Positions 39,803 through 50,536 are shown, counted from the stretch's first letter. The stretch is 64,000 nt of DNA from Methylonatrum sp040877625 (GCA_040877625.1 JBBDNK010000044.1:62001-126000), one strand, 5' to 3'. Translations and numbers: made by a program. The notes: generated by a model from the sequence alone, not told the origin.

Positions 39803-41046
39803 GCGCCCGCATCCCCCGACTGGTTCGCTACCTCATCGAGCAGCTGCGCAAAATCGCGCATGACCTGATCCGGGGGGTGCTGTCCGTATTTATCCTCCCA
39901 GATGCGGCTGAACAGGTCCCGTGGATCGAGCTGATCCAGGCTGATCAGCTGTTCCACCGGCTCTCCGCCGCTGCTGCTTTCCGGATAGCTGACGCTGAGG
40001 CGGACCAGCCGCACCGCCTTGCCCGCCAGGGCCTGTTCCACCTGATGACGCAGCTCGGGGCGGGCGGTATCCAGCAGAATCCGAACCTCCAGCCAGGGAC
40101 TATCGACATCAGGCGTACCGGGGTAATCGAGGCCCTCGAGTTGCGGCAATACCGCATCCAACGGCGCGGGGCCGTCGGCGGGGATACGCAGCATCCGCAC
40201 GCGCCTGGGGATGGGTACGGATTTCCAGGCGGTCAGACGCTGCCGCTCCAGGGTGACGTCGATCAACTGGTGGCGGTAGTTGACCTCGGCGAAGGACAGC
40301 GGCAGCGGCGACCCGCTGTAGCGGATCCGGTTCTGCCGGCCGACGCGCTGGGGCTTGTGCAGATGGCCGAGGGCAACATAGGCGATGGATTTCGGAAACA
40401 GGCTGGCGGGGAGTTCCTCCAGGCCGCCCATGACGATCGGGCGTTCGGAATCGGCGGAGATCTGGGCGCCGGCCAGATGGGCGTGGCTCATGGCAATCAG
40501 GGCCTGGTCCGGCTCACGGCGCTCCAGTGCCGCATTGATCAATTGCTCGTGAACACGCGCGATGCCGGCCACGTAATCGGCTTCACCCGCACCCGCGGTA
40601 ACCTCCGCCGGGCGCAGGAAGGGAAGCGCAATGCACCAGGCGACGGTCTCGCCGGAACGGTTCTCCAGCGGTACCAGCAGGTGGTCGCTGTCGAGGCCGC
40701 CGTCATCGAGCCAGCGCACCCGGCCCAGGGCGTGGGCGCGCAGGTTGCGCATCAGCGGGCTGGGCAGCTCAATGCGGGCGCCGGAATCATGATTGCCGGC
40801 AATCATGACGATCTGCAATCGCGGATCCTGCGCATGGGCACGGACGATGAAACCGTATAGCAGTTCCTGGGCCTTTACCGGCGGGTTCACGGTGTCGAAG
40901 ATATCGCCGGCAATCAGCAGGGCGTCGGGCCGGCGCTGATCGAGCTCGATCAGCAGCCAGTCCAGAAAGCACTGGTGCTCATACTGGCGTTCCTGGCCGT
41001 GCAGGGTCTGGCCGAGGTGCCAGTCGGACGTATGTAGGAATCGCAA
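39799..41046 (-). CDS. sbcD: SbcD exonuclease subunit (Mre11-like nuclease)
   Basis: 415 residues, starting at a TTG (41046) with GGAG 8 bases upstream, because the family begins exactly here with (M)RFLHTSDWHLGQTLHG. Phosphoesterase motifs are complete: SDWHLG (7-12), AGDIFD, AGNHDS, SHAHLAGAQ and LGHLHKPQ. It holds two manganese ions and cuts DNA ends with SbcC. No ATG is available at the family start. The reading frame stays open for 550 codons upstream, but that is antisense to recC and not coding. Confidence 0.95.
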   Translation of the reverse strand: MRFLHTSDWHLGQTLHGQERQYEHQCFLDWLLIELDQRRPDALLIAGDIFDTVNPPVKAQELLYGFIVRAHAQDPRLQIVMIAGNHDSGARIELPSPLMRNLRAHALGRVRWLDDGGLDSDHLLVPLENRSGETVAWCIALPFLRPAEVTAGAGEADYVAGIARVHEQLINAALERREPDQALIAMSHAHLAGAQISADSERPIVMGGLEELPASLFPKSIAYVALGHLHKPQRVGRQNRIRYSGSPLPLSFAEVNYRHQLIDVTLERQRLTAWKSVPIPRRVRMLRIPADGPAPLDAVLPQLEGLDYPGTPDVDSPWLEVRILLDTARPELRHQVEQALAGKAVRLVRLSVSYPESSSGGEPVEQLISLDQLDPRDLFSRIWEDKYGQHPPDQVMRDFAQLLDEVANQSGDAGA

Positions 41047-41163
41047 CAGCCATACTCCGGTCGGATGGCGGCAAGGTGGTTTATATAACACCGGGTCTCG
41101 TCCATCATGCACAGTTGGCGGCCCGTATGGTCGGCAGGATAACAAGCAAACGGGGTTAGCGGG
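41047..41163. promoter_or_regulatory. Divergent promoter region between sbcD and recC
   Basis: The 117 bases separating the two nuclease operons hold TATATAA (near 41080, read on either strand as a possible -10), the only AT-rich stretch there. I did not find a clear LexA box. Confidence 0.4.
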
Positions 41164-44100
41164 ATGATGCGGCATGGCGAACTCCAGCCCGGGTTCATGG
41201 TGGTGCACGGTAACCGCCTGGAAGACCTGCGCGAGCTCGCCGTGCAATGGATGAAACGCCATCCCCTCGCACCGCTGGAAAATGAAACCATTCTGGTGCA
41301 GAGCAACGGCATCGCGCAGTGGCTGAAACTGGCCCTGGCGGCGGATGTCAGGGAGGAGGGAGGCGGTTGCGGCATTGCCGCGGCGCTCGACGTGCAACTG
41401 CCGGCCCGGTTTCTGTGGCGTGCGTATCGCGCCGTGCTCGGCCCGCAACAGGTGCCTGAGGAGTCGCCGTTCGACAAGGCGCAGTTGACCTGGCGACTGA
41501 TGCGTCAGCTTCCGGAACTGCTTGATGACGGTGTGTTTGCACCGCTGCGGCAGTTTCTGAACGACGACGGTGATCTGCGCAAGCGCCATCAGCTCGCCGA
41601 ACGCCTGGCGGATCTCTTCGATCAGTACCAGGTCTACCGTGCGGACTGGCTGCGCGACTGGGCCCTTGGCAGAGACCTGCTGCGCACGGCCCGCGGCCCG
41701 GTCCTGCCGCTGGACGCGGGTCAACGCTGGCAGCCGGCACTGTGGCGGGCGGTACTTGAGGACGTTGGCGAAGCCCGCCGCGCCGATAGCCGGGCGGCGG
41801 TGCATCTGCGGTTCATTCGTCAGGCCACGGAACTGCAGCGCCGCCCGGGCGATCTCCCACGGCGCGTGATCGTATTCGGCATTTCCTCGCTGCCCAGCCA
41901 GTTTCTGGAGGCGCTGGAGGCCGTGGCGCGCGTCTCTCAGGTGCTGCTCTGCGTTCACAACCCTTGTGAGCATTACTGGGCGGACATCGTTGCGGACAAG
42001 GATCTGCTGCGTGCGGAACGCCGCCGGCACGCCCCTCGCGAAAGCATGCCGGCCACCCTCACCGACGCACAATTGCACCTGCATGCCCATCCCTTGCTGG
42101 CGGCCTGGGGCAAGCAGGGTCGTGACTACATCCGTTTGCTGGATGAGCACGACGAGCCGGAGCGCTACCGGGAGCTGTTTGAAGCGCTGCCCTGGCAGCG
42201 CATCGATCTGTTCCAGAGCCACGGACGTGACACGCTGCTGAGGCAGTTGCAGGACGACATCCGCGCCCTGCGCCCGCTGGCCGAGACCCGCGACACCTGG
42301 CCGCCACTGGATCCGGAGCTGGACGGCTCGATCCGCTTCCACGTGGCGCACAGCGCCCAGCGGGAAGTGGAAATCCTGCACGACCAGCTGCTGGCGCAGT
42401 TCTCGGCGAACCGGAATCTGCGGCCACGGGACGTGATCGTCATGGTGCCGGACATCGACACCTACGCACCGCACATTCAGGCGGTGTTCGGTCAGATCGA
42501 CCCCGGCGATAGCCGTTACATCCCCTTCACCCTGGCGGACCAGGGGCAGCGCGGCATGAATCCCCTGCTGATTGCGCTGGAACGCCTGCTGCGCCTGCCG
42601 GAGTCCCGTCTGGCCGTGAGTGACTTGCTGGATCTGCTGGATCTGCCCGCGGTCCGTGAGCGATTCGGAATCAGTGAATCCGATCTGCCCACCCTGCACC
42701 GCTGGGTCGAAGGCGCGGGCGTGCGCTGGGGGCTGGATGGCGGTCAGCGACAGAAGTTGGGCCTGCCCCCGGGCCTGGAGCAGAACACCTGGCGCTTCGG
42801 TCTGCGGCGCATGCTACTGGGTTACGCGGCGGGGATGGGCGAGGCCTGGCAGGATGTCGAACCCTATGACGAGGTAGGCGGGCTGGACGCCGCGCTGGTC
42901 GGGCCCATGATCCAACTGGTGGACGCGCTGGACCAGCAGTGGCGGGCGCTGACCACGCCGGCCGGCCCCGCGCTCTGGGGCGAACGCCTGCGCGCCTTGC
43001 TGGATACATTTTTCCTGCCCGTGGACAGCCGCGATACCCTGAGCATCGCGCAGCTGCTTGACGCCCTGGAGCAATGGGAAACCGTCTGCGCCGCCGCCGG
43101 CATGGACGAGGCGCTGCCACTGACGGTTGTACGCGAGAGCTGGCTGGCGGCGGCGGACGAAAGAACCCTGACACAGCGTTTCCTCGCCGGGGCCGTGAAT
43201 TTCTGCACGCTGATGCCGATGCGGGCGATTCCCTTCGAGGTGGTCTGCCTGCTGGGCATGAACGACGGTGACTATCCGCGCAGCCAGCCACCGCTGGACT
43301 TTGATCTGATGGCAACGGACTACCGGCCGGGAGACCGCTCGCGGCGAGAGGACGACCGCTACCTGTTCCTGGAAGCGCTGCTTTCCGCGCGGCAGGCGCT
43401 GTACATCAGTTGGGTCGGGCGTAGCATTCTCGACAACGGCGAGCGGCCGCCATCGGTGCTGGTGGGGCAGCTTCGCGACCATCTGGCGTCCGGCTGGCGG
43501 CTGGCCGGGTTGGACCCCGCGCGGGATCCCGGCGGCAAGCGCCTGCTTGAAGCCCTTACCCTGCAACATCCCTTGCAGCCGTTCAGCCGCGCCTATTTTC
43601 CGGTCGCGGGCGACGGTGCGCTGTTCACCTACGCCCGCGAATGGCGACAGGTGCATGACGCCGGACCGGAACATCCCGCCGACGCCGCCAGCCTGCCACT
43701 GCTGGAGCAGGAAGTGCCCCTTACCCTTTCCGGGCTGGCGGGGTTTCTGCGTAACCCGGTAAGGGCGTTCTTCAACCAGCGCCTGAAGGTCTACTTCGAC
43801 GATGACCGCAGCGGTGGCGATGACCTCGAGCCCTTTGCCCTGGACGCACTTCAGCAGTGGCAGTTGCAGGACGACCTGATACAGGCGGTGCTGGACGTCG
43901 CCGATGACGAGGCCGCGGCAGCCGCCTGTCTGCAGGCCGAGGTTGCTCGGCTGGAGCGCACCGGCTGCCTGCCCATGGGCGGGCTTGCCTTGCCCGTGAA
44001 AGAGGCGCTTTCGGAGACCGTAACCGCCTTTCTGGATCACTACCGGGACGTGCTGGCGCACTATCCGATACGCCAGGAAGAGTCGCTGCAGATCCGTCAT

Positions 44101-44682
44101 CAGCATGCGGACGTGCTGCTGGAAGACTGGCTTGGCGGTCTGCGCCGCAATGCCGACGGTGGTCTGGCCCTGGTTCATGTCAGGGCTGGAACGCTGCTGA
44201 AGAGGCGGACGCTGAAATGCCACAATCTGGTACGCCCGTGGGTCAGCCACCTGGCTGCGCATGCCTGCGGGTACTCCCTGGTCAGCCGCGTGGTCGGCGC
44301 GGACGGTTGCGTGGACATGGCGCCGCTGGCGCGGGATGACGCCTGCTGCTGGCTGGAGGCGCTGCTGGCTGCCTGGCGGGCCGGTATGCAAGCGCCTTTG
44401 GGCGTGGCCTGCAAGACCGCCTTCGCCTGGCTGGAGAACGCGCACAAGGGCGAGGAGCAGGCCCTGGAAGCGGCCCGCCTGGCTTACGACGGCGGCGGCT
44501 TCCAGAGCAGAGGGGAACGTGGTGAGGACGCCTGTCTGGCGCGCGCCTGGCCGGCTGCCGGCCAGCTGTTCGCGGACGCGACGTTCCGTGGCCTGGTTGA
44601 CGGTTTGTACCGCCCCCTGTTCGAGAACGTCACGCACTCGGCAACGACGGGCGGTGGCCGGCGGACGGAGGCCGGCGCATGA
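41164..44682 (+). CDS. recC: RecC, exodeoxyribonuclease V gamma subunit
   Basis: 1172 residues. Opening motif FMVVHGNRLEDLRELAVQWM (11-30) and ENETILVQSNGIAQWLKLAL (40-59) is typical of RecC; later PFEVVCLLGMNDGDYPRSQP marks the inactive helicase-like fold. RecC splits the duplex and recognises Chi within RecBCD. Its stop overlaps the recB ATG by 4 bases, and recB overlaps recD likewise, so subunits are made in equal amounts. Gene order recC-recB-recD differs from E. coli, where ptrA lies between recC and recB. Confidence 0.95.
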   Translation: MMRHGELQPGFMVVHGNRLEDLRELAVQWMKRHPLAPLENETILVQSNGIAQWLKLALAADVREEGGGCGIAAALDVQLPARFLWRAYRAVLGPQQVPEESPFDKAQLTWRLMRQLPELLDDGVFAPLRQFLNDDGDLRKRHQLAERLADLFDQYQVYRADWLRDWALGRDLLRTARGPVLPLDAGQRWQPALWRAVLEDVGEARRADSRAAVHLRFIRQATELQRRPGDLPRRVIVFGISSLPSQFLEALEAVARVSQVLLCVHNPCEHYWADIVADKDLLRAERRRHAPRESMPATLTDAQLHLHAHPLLAAWGKQGRDYIRLLDEHDEPERYRELFEALPWQRIDLFQSHGRDTLLRQLQDDIRALRPLAETRDTWPPLDPELDGSIRFHVAHSAQREVEILHDQLLAQFSANRNLRPRDVIVMVPDIDTYAPHIQAVFGQIDPGDSRYIPFTLADQGQRGMNPLLIALERLLRLPESRLAVSDLLDLLDLPAVRERFGISESDLPTLHRWVEGAGVRWGLDGGQRQKLGLPPGLEQNTWRFGLRRMLLGYAAGMGEAWQDVEPYDEVGGLDAALVGPMIQLVDALDQQWRALTTPAGPALWGERLRALLDTFFLPVDSRDTLSIAQLLDALEQWETVCAAAGMDEALPLTVVRESWLAAADERTLTQRFLAGAVNFCTLMPMRAIPFEVVCLLGMNDGDYPRSQPPLDFDLMATDYRPGDRSRREDDRYLFLEALLSARQALYISWVGRSILDNGERPPSVLVGQLRDHLASGWRLAGLDPARDPGGKRLLEALTLQHPLQPFSRAYFPVAGDGALFTYAREWRQVHDAGPEHPADAASLPLLEQEVPLTLSGLAGFLRNPVRAFFNQRLKVYFDDDRSGGDDLEPFALDALQQWQLQDDLIQAVLDVADDEAAAAACLQAEVARLERTGCLPMGGLALPVKEALSETVTAFLDHYRDVLAHYPIRQEESLQIRHQHADVLLEDWLGGLRRNADGGLALVHVRAGTLLKRRTLKCHNLVRPWVSHLAAHACGYSLVSRVVGADGCVDMAPLARDDACCWLEALLAAWRAGMQAPLGVACKTAFAWLENAHKGEEQALEAARLAYDGGGFQSRGERGEDACLARAWPAAGQLFADATFRGLVDGLYRPLFENVTHSATTGGGRRTEAGA

Positions 44683-47600
44683 GCAAACCGGCCTTTCTCG
44701 TACCCCTGCGGTTCCCGCTGCACGGCAGCCGCCTGATCGAGGCCAGCGCCGGTACCGGCAAGACCTACACCATTGCCGCGCTGTACGTACGCCTGGTGCT
44801 GGGGCACGGCGGCGATCACGGCTTCGGCGAGCCGCTGCTGCCGCCGCAGATTCTGGTCGTGACCTTCACCGAAGCCGCGACCCGCGAGTTGCGCGAGCGT
44901 ATACGCGCCCGCCTCACCGAGGCCGCCGCGCATTTCCGCGGCGAATCACACGATGCCGACGCGTTCCTGAGCGAACTGCGCGCCGACTATCCGGAGGAGC
45001 TTTGGGGAGGTTGTGCCCGAAGGCTCGAAATCGCCGCGGAGTGGATGGATGAGGCGGCGGTATCCACCATCCACGCCTGGTGCAACCGCATGTTGCGCGA
45101 GCACGCCTTCGACAGCGGCAGTCTGTTCACGCAGACCCTGGAGACCGATCAGCAGGATTTGTGGATGGACGTGGCGCGGGACTACTGGCGTACCTTCGTC
45201 TATCCGCTGGAGCGGGCCCCACTGGAGCGCTTGCTGGCATACTGGAAGACGCCTGACGCGTTGCTCCGCGGCCTGCGCGATCTGCTCGGCACCGCCGCGC
45301 CACCGGATGCGGATGAGGACGCCGCCGCCGTTATCGAGACGACCCTGCGGCGGCGCGCTGAAGCACTGCAATCTCTGAAGGCGCCCTGGGCGGCCTGGGT
45401 GGATGAGCTTGCCGACACGCTGGAGCAGGCAGCCGCGGACAAGGCGTTCGCGGCCGGCAAGTTCAATACGCCCAGCCGGACCAAATGGATCGAGGCCCTG
45501 CGGCAGTGGCGTGACGACCCCGTTCTTGAACAGCCCGCGCTGACCGACACAGCCTGGAAAAGGCTTACCCCGGACGGTCTGGCGGAGATCTGGAACCCTG
45601 GTTTCGAGCCGCCCGATCATCCTGCGCTGCACGCCATCGCCGCCCTGCGCGGTGAACTCCGCCGTTTGCCGGACCCGCAGCCGATGCTGCGGGCGCACGC
45701 CGCCGGCTGGATACGCCAGCGCTTCAGGCAGGAGCAGCAGCGCCGCGCCCAGCTCGGCTTCGACGATCTGCTCACGCGCCTGGACGACGCCCTGCACGGC
45801 GTCAACGGCGAACGCCTTGCCGCCGTGATCCGAGTGCAGTTCCCAGTCGCGCTGATAGACGAATTTCAGGATACCGACCCCGTGCAGTACCGGATTTTCG
45901 AGAACGTCTATCGTGTTGCAGACAATCGTCGTGAGCAGGGCCTGTTCTTGATTGGTGACCCGAAACAGGCCATCTATGCCTTTCGCGGCGCGGACATCTA
46001 CACCTATCTCCGCGCCCGCAAGGCCACCGCGGACCGGCATTACACCCTGGCGCGGAATTTCCGCTCCACCGCGGGCGTCGTGGAGGCCGTTAACCGGGTA
46101 TTCGGGCAGGCCGAGGATCGCGCCCAGGGATCCGGCGCCTTCATGTTCCGGGAGGCCGCCGGCAACGCCGTTCCCTTCGTCGAGGTGCAGGCCAACGGCC
46201 TTGCCGAGCAGCTGATCGTTGAAGGCGAGCCGCAACCGGCACTGGTCTGCTGGCATACGCCGGGCGGGGAGCCGGTTGCGAAGGGCCGCTACACCCGTGA
46301 CATGGCGACGAGCTGCGCCGGCGAAATCGTGCGCCTGCTCAACCTGGGCCGGGCCGAACGGGCCGGATTCAGGGCGGACGGTGGCGAACGCAGGCCGCTG
46401 CGACCGGCGGACATAGCCGTTCTGGTGCGCGACCGCATGGAGGCCGCCGCCATTCGCGAGGAACTGGCCGCGCGCCGCGTGCGCAGCGTCTTTCTCTCTG
46501 ACCGGGAATCGGTGTTTGACAGCCCCGAGGCACGGGACCTGCTGCTGTGGCTGAAGGCCTGTGCGGAGCCCGACGTCGACCGTCACCTGCGGGCCGCGCT
46601 CGCGACCGCCACCCTGGGGCTGGACTGGGCTTCCCTGGAACGCCTGAATCAGGACGAAATCCACTGGGAGGCGCGGGTGCTGCAATTCCGCGACTACCGC
46701 ATCCGCTGGCGCACACAGGGTGTATTACCCATGCTGCGACGGCTGATGATCGACTTCGACGTGCAGGTGCGGTTGCTGCGCCGAGCGGACGGTGAACGCG
46801 CCGCGACCAATCTCCTGCACCTGGCGGAGCTGCTGCAACGCGCGGCGGTGGAACTGGACGGCGAGCAGGCACTGGTCCGGTTTGTTGCGGAGCGTCTGGA
46901 GCAGGAAGGGCAGGCCGCGGAAGAGCAGATCGTGCGGCTGGAGAGCGACGAGGCACTGGTCAAGGTGGTGACCATACACAAGGCCAAGGGCATGGAGTAT
47001 CCGCTGGTGTTCCTGCCCTTCATCTGTACGTTCCGGGAAGTCGACGGCGGCAAGCCACCGGTGCGCTATCACGATAACGACGGCGGGCTGGTTATAGATG
47101 CGCATCCCGACGACCAGGCCGTGGCGCGCGCGGACCAGGAGCGCATGGCGGAAGATCTGCGCCTGCTCTACGTCGCCATGACGCGCGCCTGTCATGCCTG
47201 CTGGCTGGGCCTCGCCCCTCTCGCTCCTGGCGGCGGCAAAACCAGCAGGTTGCACAGAAGCGCCATTGGCTATCTGCTGGCCGGCGGTGAATCCGTGCAG
47301 GCAGGCGATCTGGGCGGCCGCCTTCAGGAATTGCGCGGCGACTGCGGGCATATCCGCGTCGATGAGCTGCCCGAGGAGGCGCCGATGGTGCTGGCCGCGG
47401 ATACGGCGGCAGCGCGACTGGGCGAGGCGCGCATACCGGAGCGCAGCGCCCGTGAGTACTGGTGGATCGCAAGCTATAGCGCGCTGACCCTGGTCGGCGA
47501 AACCGACAACGGTCCGCCGGAGGATGCGGCCGATCCTGCCCCCGCTCCGGACACCCCCGTGGAAGCCAATCTCAGCGAGGCGGATGAAGAACCGGCCGCA

Positions 47601-48377
47601 AGCGGACGTCTGCCGGCTGTCAGGGACGGCGATACCAGCCTGCACCGCTTCCCGCGCGGCGCGAACCCCGGCATCTTTCTGCACGGCCTGCTGGAATGGG
47701 CGGCGAGGGAAGGTTTCGGCCGCGTGGCCGCAGACAGGGCGATGCTGGAAGATGCCGTGGCCCGGCGGTGCAACCGCCGGGGCTGGGAGCACTGGATCAC
47801 GCCGCTCACCGGCTGGATGCTGGGGCTGCTGCAAACCCCTCTACGGTTGGCCGAGGGTGAGGCGGTGGCGTTGCAGGATCTACGGAGCTACCAGCCCGAG
47901 CTCGAGTTCTGGTTCGAGACCCGGCAGGTGGATGCCGCCGTGCTGGACCGGCGGATCCGCACCGGCACGCTGAACGGTCTGGTGCGGCCGGCGGTGGAGA
48001 GCCGTCTGCTGAACGGCATGCTCAAGGGCTTCATCGACCTGGTTTTCGAGCACCGCGGCCGCTACTACGTGGTCGACTATAAATCCAACTGGCTGGGAGA
48101 GGACGCCAACGCCTACACGGCGGACGCGATTCGCGACGCCGTGCTGGAAAAGCGTTACGACCTGCAGTACGTGCTCTACATTCTGGCCCTGCACCGTCTG
48201 CTCAAGGCGCGATTGCCGGATTACCGGTACGACCACCACATTGGCGGCGCCGTGTATCTGTTTCTGCGCGGCACCGGTGCCGCCAGCCAGGGGCTGCATC
48301 TGGAGAAGCCGCCGGCCTCGTTCATTGACGAACTCGATGCCATGTTCCGCAACGGCAGTGGCGCGGAGGTCGCATGA
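44679..48377 (+). CDS. recB: RecB, exodeoxyribonuclease V beta subunit
   Basis: 1232 residues. UvrD-type helicase with Walker A EASAGTGKTYT (21-31), motif Ia VVTFTEAATRELRERIR, motif II LIDEFQDTDP, motif III LFLIGDPKQAIYAFRGAD, and motifs V/VI VVTIHKAKGMEYPLVFLPF and RLLYVAMTRA. The C-terminal nuclease has YVVDYKSNWLG (about 1130-1140) with the metal-binding Asp and Lys. It moves 3'-5', degrades DNA until Chi and loads RecA. Confidence 0.96.
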   Translation: MSKPAFLVPLRFPLHGSRLIEASAGTGKTYTIAALYVRLVLGHGGDHGFGEPLLPPQILVVTFTEAATRELRERIRARLTEAAAHFRGESHDADAFLSELRADYPEELWGGCARRLEIAAEWMDEAAVSTIHAWCNRMLREHAFDSGSLFTQTLETDQQDLWMDVARDYWRTFVYPLERAPLERLLAYWKTPDALLRGLRDLLGTAAPPDADEDAAAVIETTLRRRAEALQSLKAPWAAWVDELADTLEQAAADKAFAAGKFNTPSRTKWIEALRQWRDDPVLEQPALTDTAWKRLTPDGLAEIWNPGFEPPDHPALHAIAALRGELRRLPDPQPMLRAHAAGWIRQRFRQEQQRRAQLGFDDLLTRLDDALHGVNGERLAAVIRVQFPVALIDEFQDTDPVQYRIFENVYRVADNRREQGLFLIGDPKQAIYAFRGADIYTYLRARKATADRHYTLARNFRSTAGVVEAVNRVFGQAEDRAQGSGAFMFREAAGNAVPFVEVQANGLAEQLIVEGEPQPALVCWHTPGGEPVAKGRYTRDMATSCAGEIVRLLNLGRAERAGFRADGGERRPLRPADIAVLVRDRMEAAAIREELAARRVRSVFLSDRESVFDSPEARDLLLWLKACAEPDVDRHLRAALATATLGLDWASLERLNQDEIHWEARVLQFRDYRIRWRTQGVLPMLRRLMIDFDVQVRLLRRADGERAATNLLHLAELLQRAAVELDGEQALVRFVAERLEQEGQAAEEQIVRLESDEALVKVVTIHKAKGMEYPLVFLPFICTFREVDGGKPPVRYHDNDGGLVIDAHPDDQAVARADQERMAEDLRLLYVAMTRACHACWLGLAPLAPGGGKTSRLHRSAIGYLLAGGESVQAGDLGGRLQELRGDCGHIRVDELPEEAPMVLAADTAAARLGEARIPERSAREYWWIASYSALTLVGETDNGPPEDAADPAPAPDTPVEANLSEADEEPAASGRLPAVRDGDTSLHRFPRGANPGIFLHGLLEWAAREGFGRVAADRAMLEDAVARRCNRRGWEHWITPLTGWMLGLLQTPLRLAEGEAVALQDLRSYQPELEFWFETRQVDAAVLDRRIRTGTLNGLVRPAVESRLLNGMLKGFIDLVFEHRGRYYVVDYKSNWLGEDANAYTADAIRDAVLEKRYDLQYVLYILALHRLLKARLPDYRYDHHIGGAVYLFLRGTGAASQGLHLEKPPASFIDELDAMFRNGSGAEVA

Positions 48378-50536
48378 AGGGACCCACGCAGCCGGATCTC
48401 TGGGAGACTCCCGTCGAACGCGCGCTGGCGTCGCCGCAAGGCATGCTGGATCTGCTCGAACGCTGGGTGGCGCGTGGCTGGCTGCGGGCGCTTGACTGGG
48501 CGCTGGTGCGATTCCTCCACGAGGGCGCCGACGGCGCCCAGCCGCTGCTGTTGCTGGCGGCAGCGCTTACCAGCCACCAGCTCGGGCGCGGCCATGTCTG
48601 CCTGGATCTGGAGGCGACACTCGACAATGCCGACCTGACCCTGTCCCTGCCGCCGGAAGACGACGACGGCAATGCGCCGCCGCCCAGGCCATCCGAGTGC
48701 CTCGCGCAGGTGAGCCTCAAGGCGTGGCTGCACGCTCTGAATCATGCCGTACTGGTGGCCGACGGCGAGGGTGCAACGCCGCTGGTGTGCGTCGACACGC
48801 GCCTGTACCTGCGCCGGTACTGGCGCTATGAACAGCGCATCCGCATGGCGATCGGCCAGCGCCTGGGACGTCTCGATGCGGAGCTGTCCGCGCTGCCGGC
48901 AGAGGCCGATCTGCGCAGGCGTTTGCAAGACTTCTTCCCGGACCCCGCGCACCTCGGCGGCGTGCGCACCACCGATTGGCAGAAGGTCGCCTGCGCGCTG
49001 GCTGCCCGCAGCGCCTTCACGGTCATCACTGGCGGTCCCGGGACCGGCAAAACCACCACCGTGGTGCGGCTGCTGGGTCTGTTGCAGACCCTGGCCCAGG
49101 GCGGCGAAGATCCGGACAATACCGGCCGTGCACTGCGGATCCGTCTGGCCGCGCCCACCGGCAAGGCCGCGGCGCGCCTCAATGAGTCCATTGCCGGTGC
49201 GGTGCGGGCGTTACCGCTGCCCGCGAATGCGCATGGCGAGCGCATTCGCGCCGCCATCCCGACCGAAGCCGCCACCCTGCACCGGCTGCTGGGCAGTCTC
49301 CCGGCTACCCGGCATTTCCGTCACAACCGCCGTAATCCATTGCCTGTGGATGTGCTGGTGGTGGATGAGGCGTCGATGGTGGACGTCGAGATGATGGCGC
49401 AGCTGCTTGACGCGCTGCCGGTCTCGGCCCGGCTGATTCTTCTGGGCGACAAGGATCAACTGGCATCCGTCGAGGCCGGTGCGGTGCTGGGTGACCTCTG
49501 CCAGCGTGCGGCGGCTGGCCATTACACGCCGGCGACGCGCAACTGGTTGCAGGCAATGACCGGCGAGACCATTGCCCCGGAGTTCGAGGACGCGCAGGGC
49601 CGGGTGCTGGATCAGAGCATGGTCATGCTGCGCGTCAGTCACCGCTTTGCCGGCGGCAGCGGTATTGGCCGGCTCGCGGAGCGCGTCAACGCCGGTGACG
49701 CGGCCGGCGTGCAGGCAATGTGGCGGGAGCCCGTCGCGTTTGCTGATCTGATGCGGCTGGCGGTGCGGGGAGAGGCCGACACCAGCCTGGAGAAGCTGGC
49801 CGTCGATGGCGGTGCCGAGCGGTTCCCGGACGGCGGACAGGGCAGGGTGGCGGTGGACGGGCGTCCGGTGGCTCCGCCGGTGGGTTATCGGCATTACCTG
49901 ACGGTGATGCGCGAACATTATCCGGGTGACGACGCCGGACAGGATGCGCTGGACGACTGGGCCAGAGCTGTACTTGCCGCGCATGGCCGGTTTCAGCTGT
50001 TATGTGCGCTGCGCCGTGGTCCCTGGGGTGTGGAGGGGTTGAACCGGCGCATTGCCGGGCGGCTGCGAGATGGGGGTCTGATCGGGGCGGGCGAACAGTG
50101 GTATCCGGGGCGACCGGTACTGGTGACGCGCAACGATTACGGCCTGGGGCTGATGAACGGGGATGTCGGCATTGCGCTGGATCCGCCCCGGTTGGACGCT
50201 GACGGCCGCCGGGTATTGCGGGTGGCCTTTCTGGCGGGTGATGGCAGCAATCGTATCAAGTGGATTCTGCCGAGTCGGCTGAATGATGTGGAAACGGTGT
50301 ACGCGATGACCGTACACAAGTCGCAGGGTTCGGAGTTCGCGCACACGGCGTTGGTGTTGCCCGACCGCCCCAGCCCGATCGTCACGCGCGAGCTGGTCTA
50401 TACCGGCATCACCCGTGCCCGCCACTGGTTCAGCCTGATCACCCCGGCCGATGGCGTGCTCGAAGATGCCGTCAGCCGCCGGGTGCAGCGGGTCAGCGGG
50501 CTATTCAGTGCCCTGAACAGTGTCGATCGTTTGTAG
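48374..50536 (+). CDS. recD: RecD, exodeoxyribonuclease V alpha subunit
   Basis: 720 residues. Walker A is TGGPGTGKTTTV (about 219-230), Walker B VLVVDEASMVDVEMMAQL, and the C-terminal motif AMTVHKSQGSEFAHTALVLP followed by YTGITRARHW is the SF1B end. RecD is the fast 5'-3' motor of RecBCD. It is the last gene of the operon; queC begins 72 bases later with no strong terminator between them. Confidence 0.95.
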   Translation: MKGPTQPDLWETPVERALASPQGMLDLLERWVARGWLRALDWALVRFLHEGADGAQPLLLLAAALTSHQLGRGHVCLDLEATLDNADLTLSLPPEDDDGNAPPPRPSECLAQVSLKAWLHALNHAVLVADGEGATPLVCVDTRLYLRRYWRYEQRIRMAIGQRLGRLDAELSALPAEADLRRRLQDFFPDPAHLGGVRTTDWQKVACALAARSAFTVITGGPGTGKTTTVVRLLGLLQTLAQGGEDPDNTGRALRIRLAAPTGKAAARLNESIAGAVRALPLPANAHGERIRAAIPTEAATLHRLLGSLPATRHFRHNRRNPLPVDVLVVDEASMVDVEMMAQLLDALPVSARLILLGDKDQLASVEAGAVLGDLCQRAAAGHYTPATRNWLQAMTGETIAPEFEDAQGRVLDQSMVMLRVSHRFAGGSGIGRLAERVNAGDAAGVQAMWREPVAFADLMRLAVRGEADTSLEKLAVDGGAERFPDGGQGRVAVDGRPVAPPVGYRHYLTVMREHYPGDDAGQDALDDWARAVLAAHGRFQLLCALRRGPWGVEGLNRRIAGRLRDGGLIGAGEQWYPGRPVLVTRNDYGLGLMNGDVGIALDPPRLDADGRRVLRVAFLAGDGSNRIKWILPSRLNDVETVYAMTVHKSQGSEFAHTALVLPDRPSPIVTRELVYTGITRARHWFSLITPADGVLEDAVSRRVQRVSGLFSALNSVDRL

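Noticed and set aside
41047..42699. 550-codon open extension upstream of sbcD on the minus strand
   Set aside because: It is antisense to a clear recC gene and SbcD begins at its conserved motif; long open antisense frames are common in high-GC DNA.
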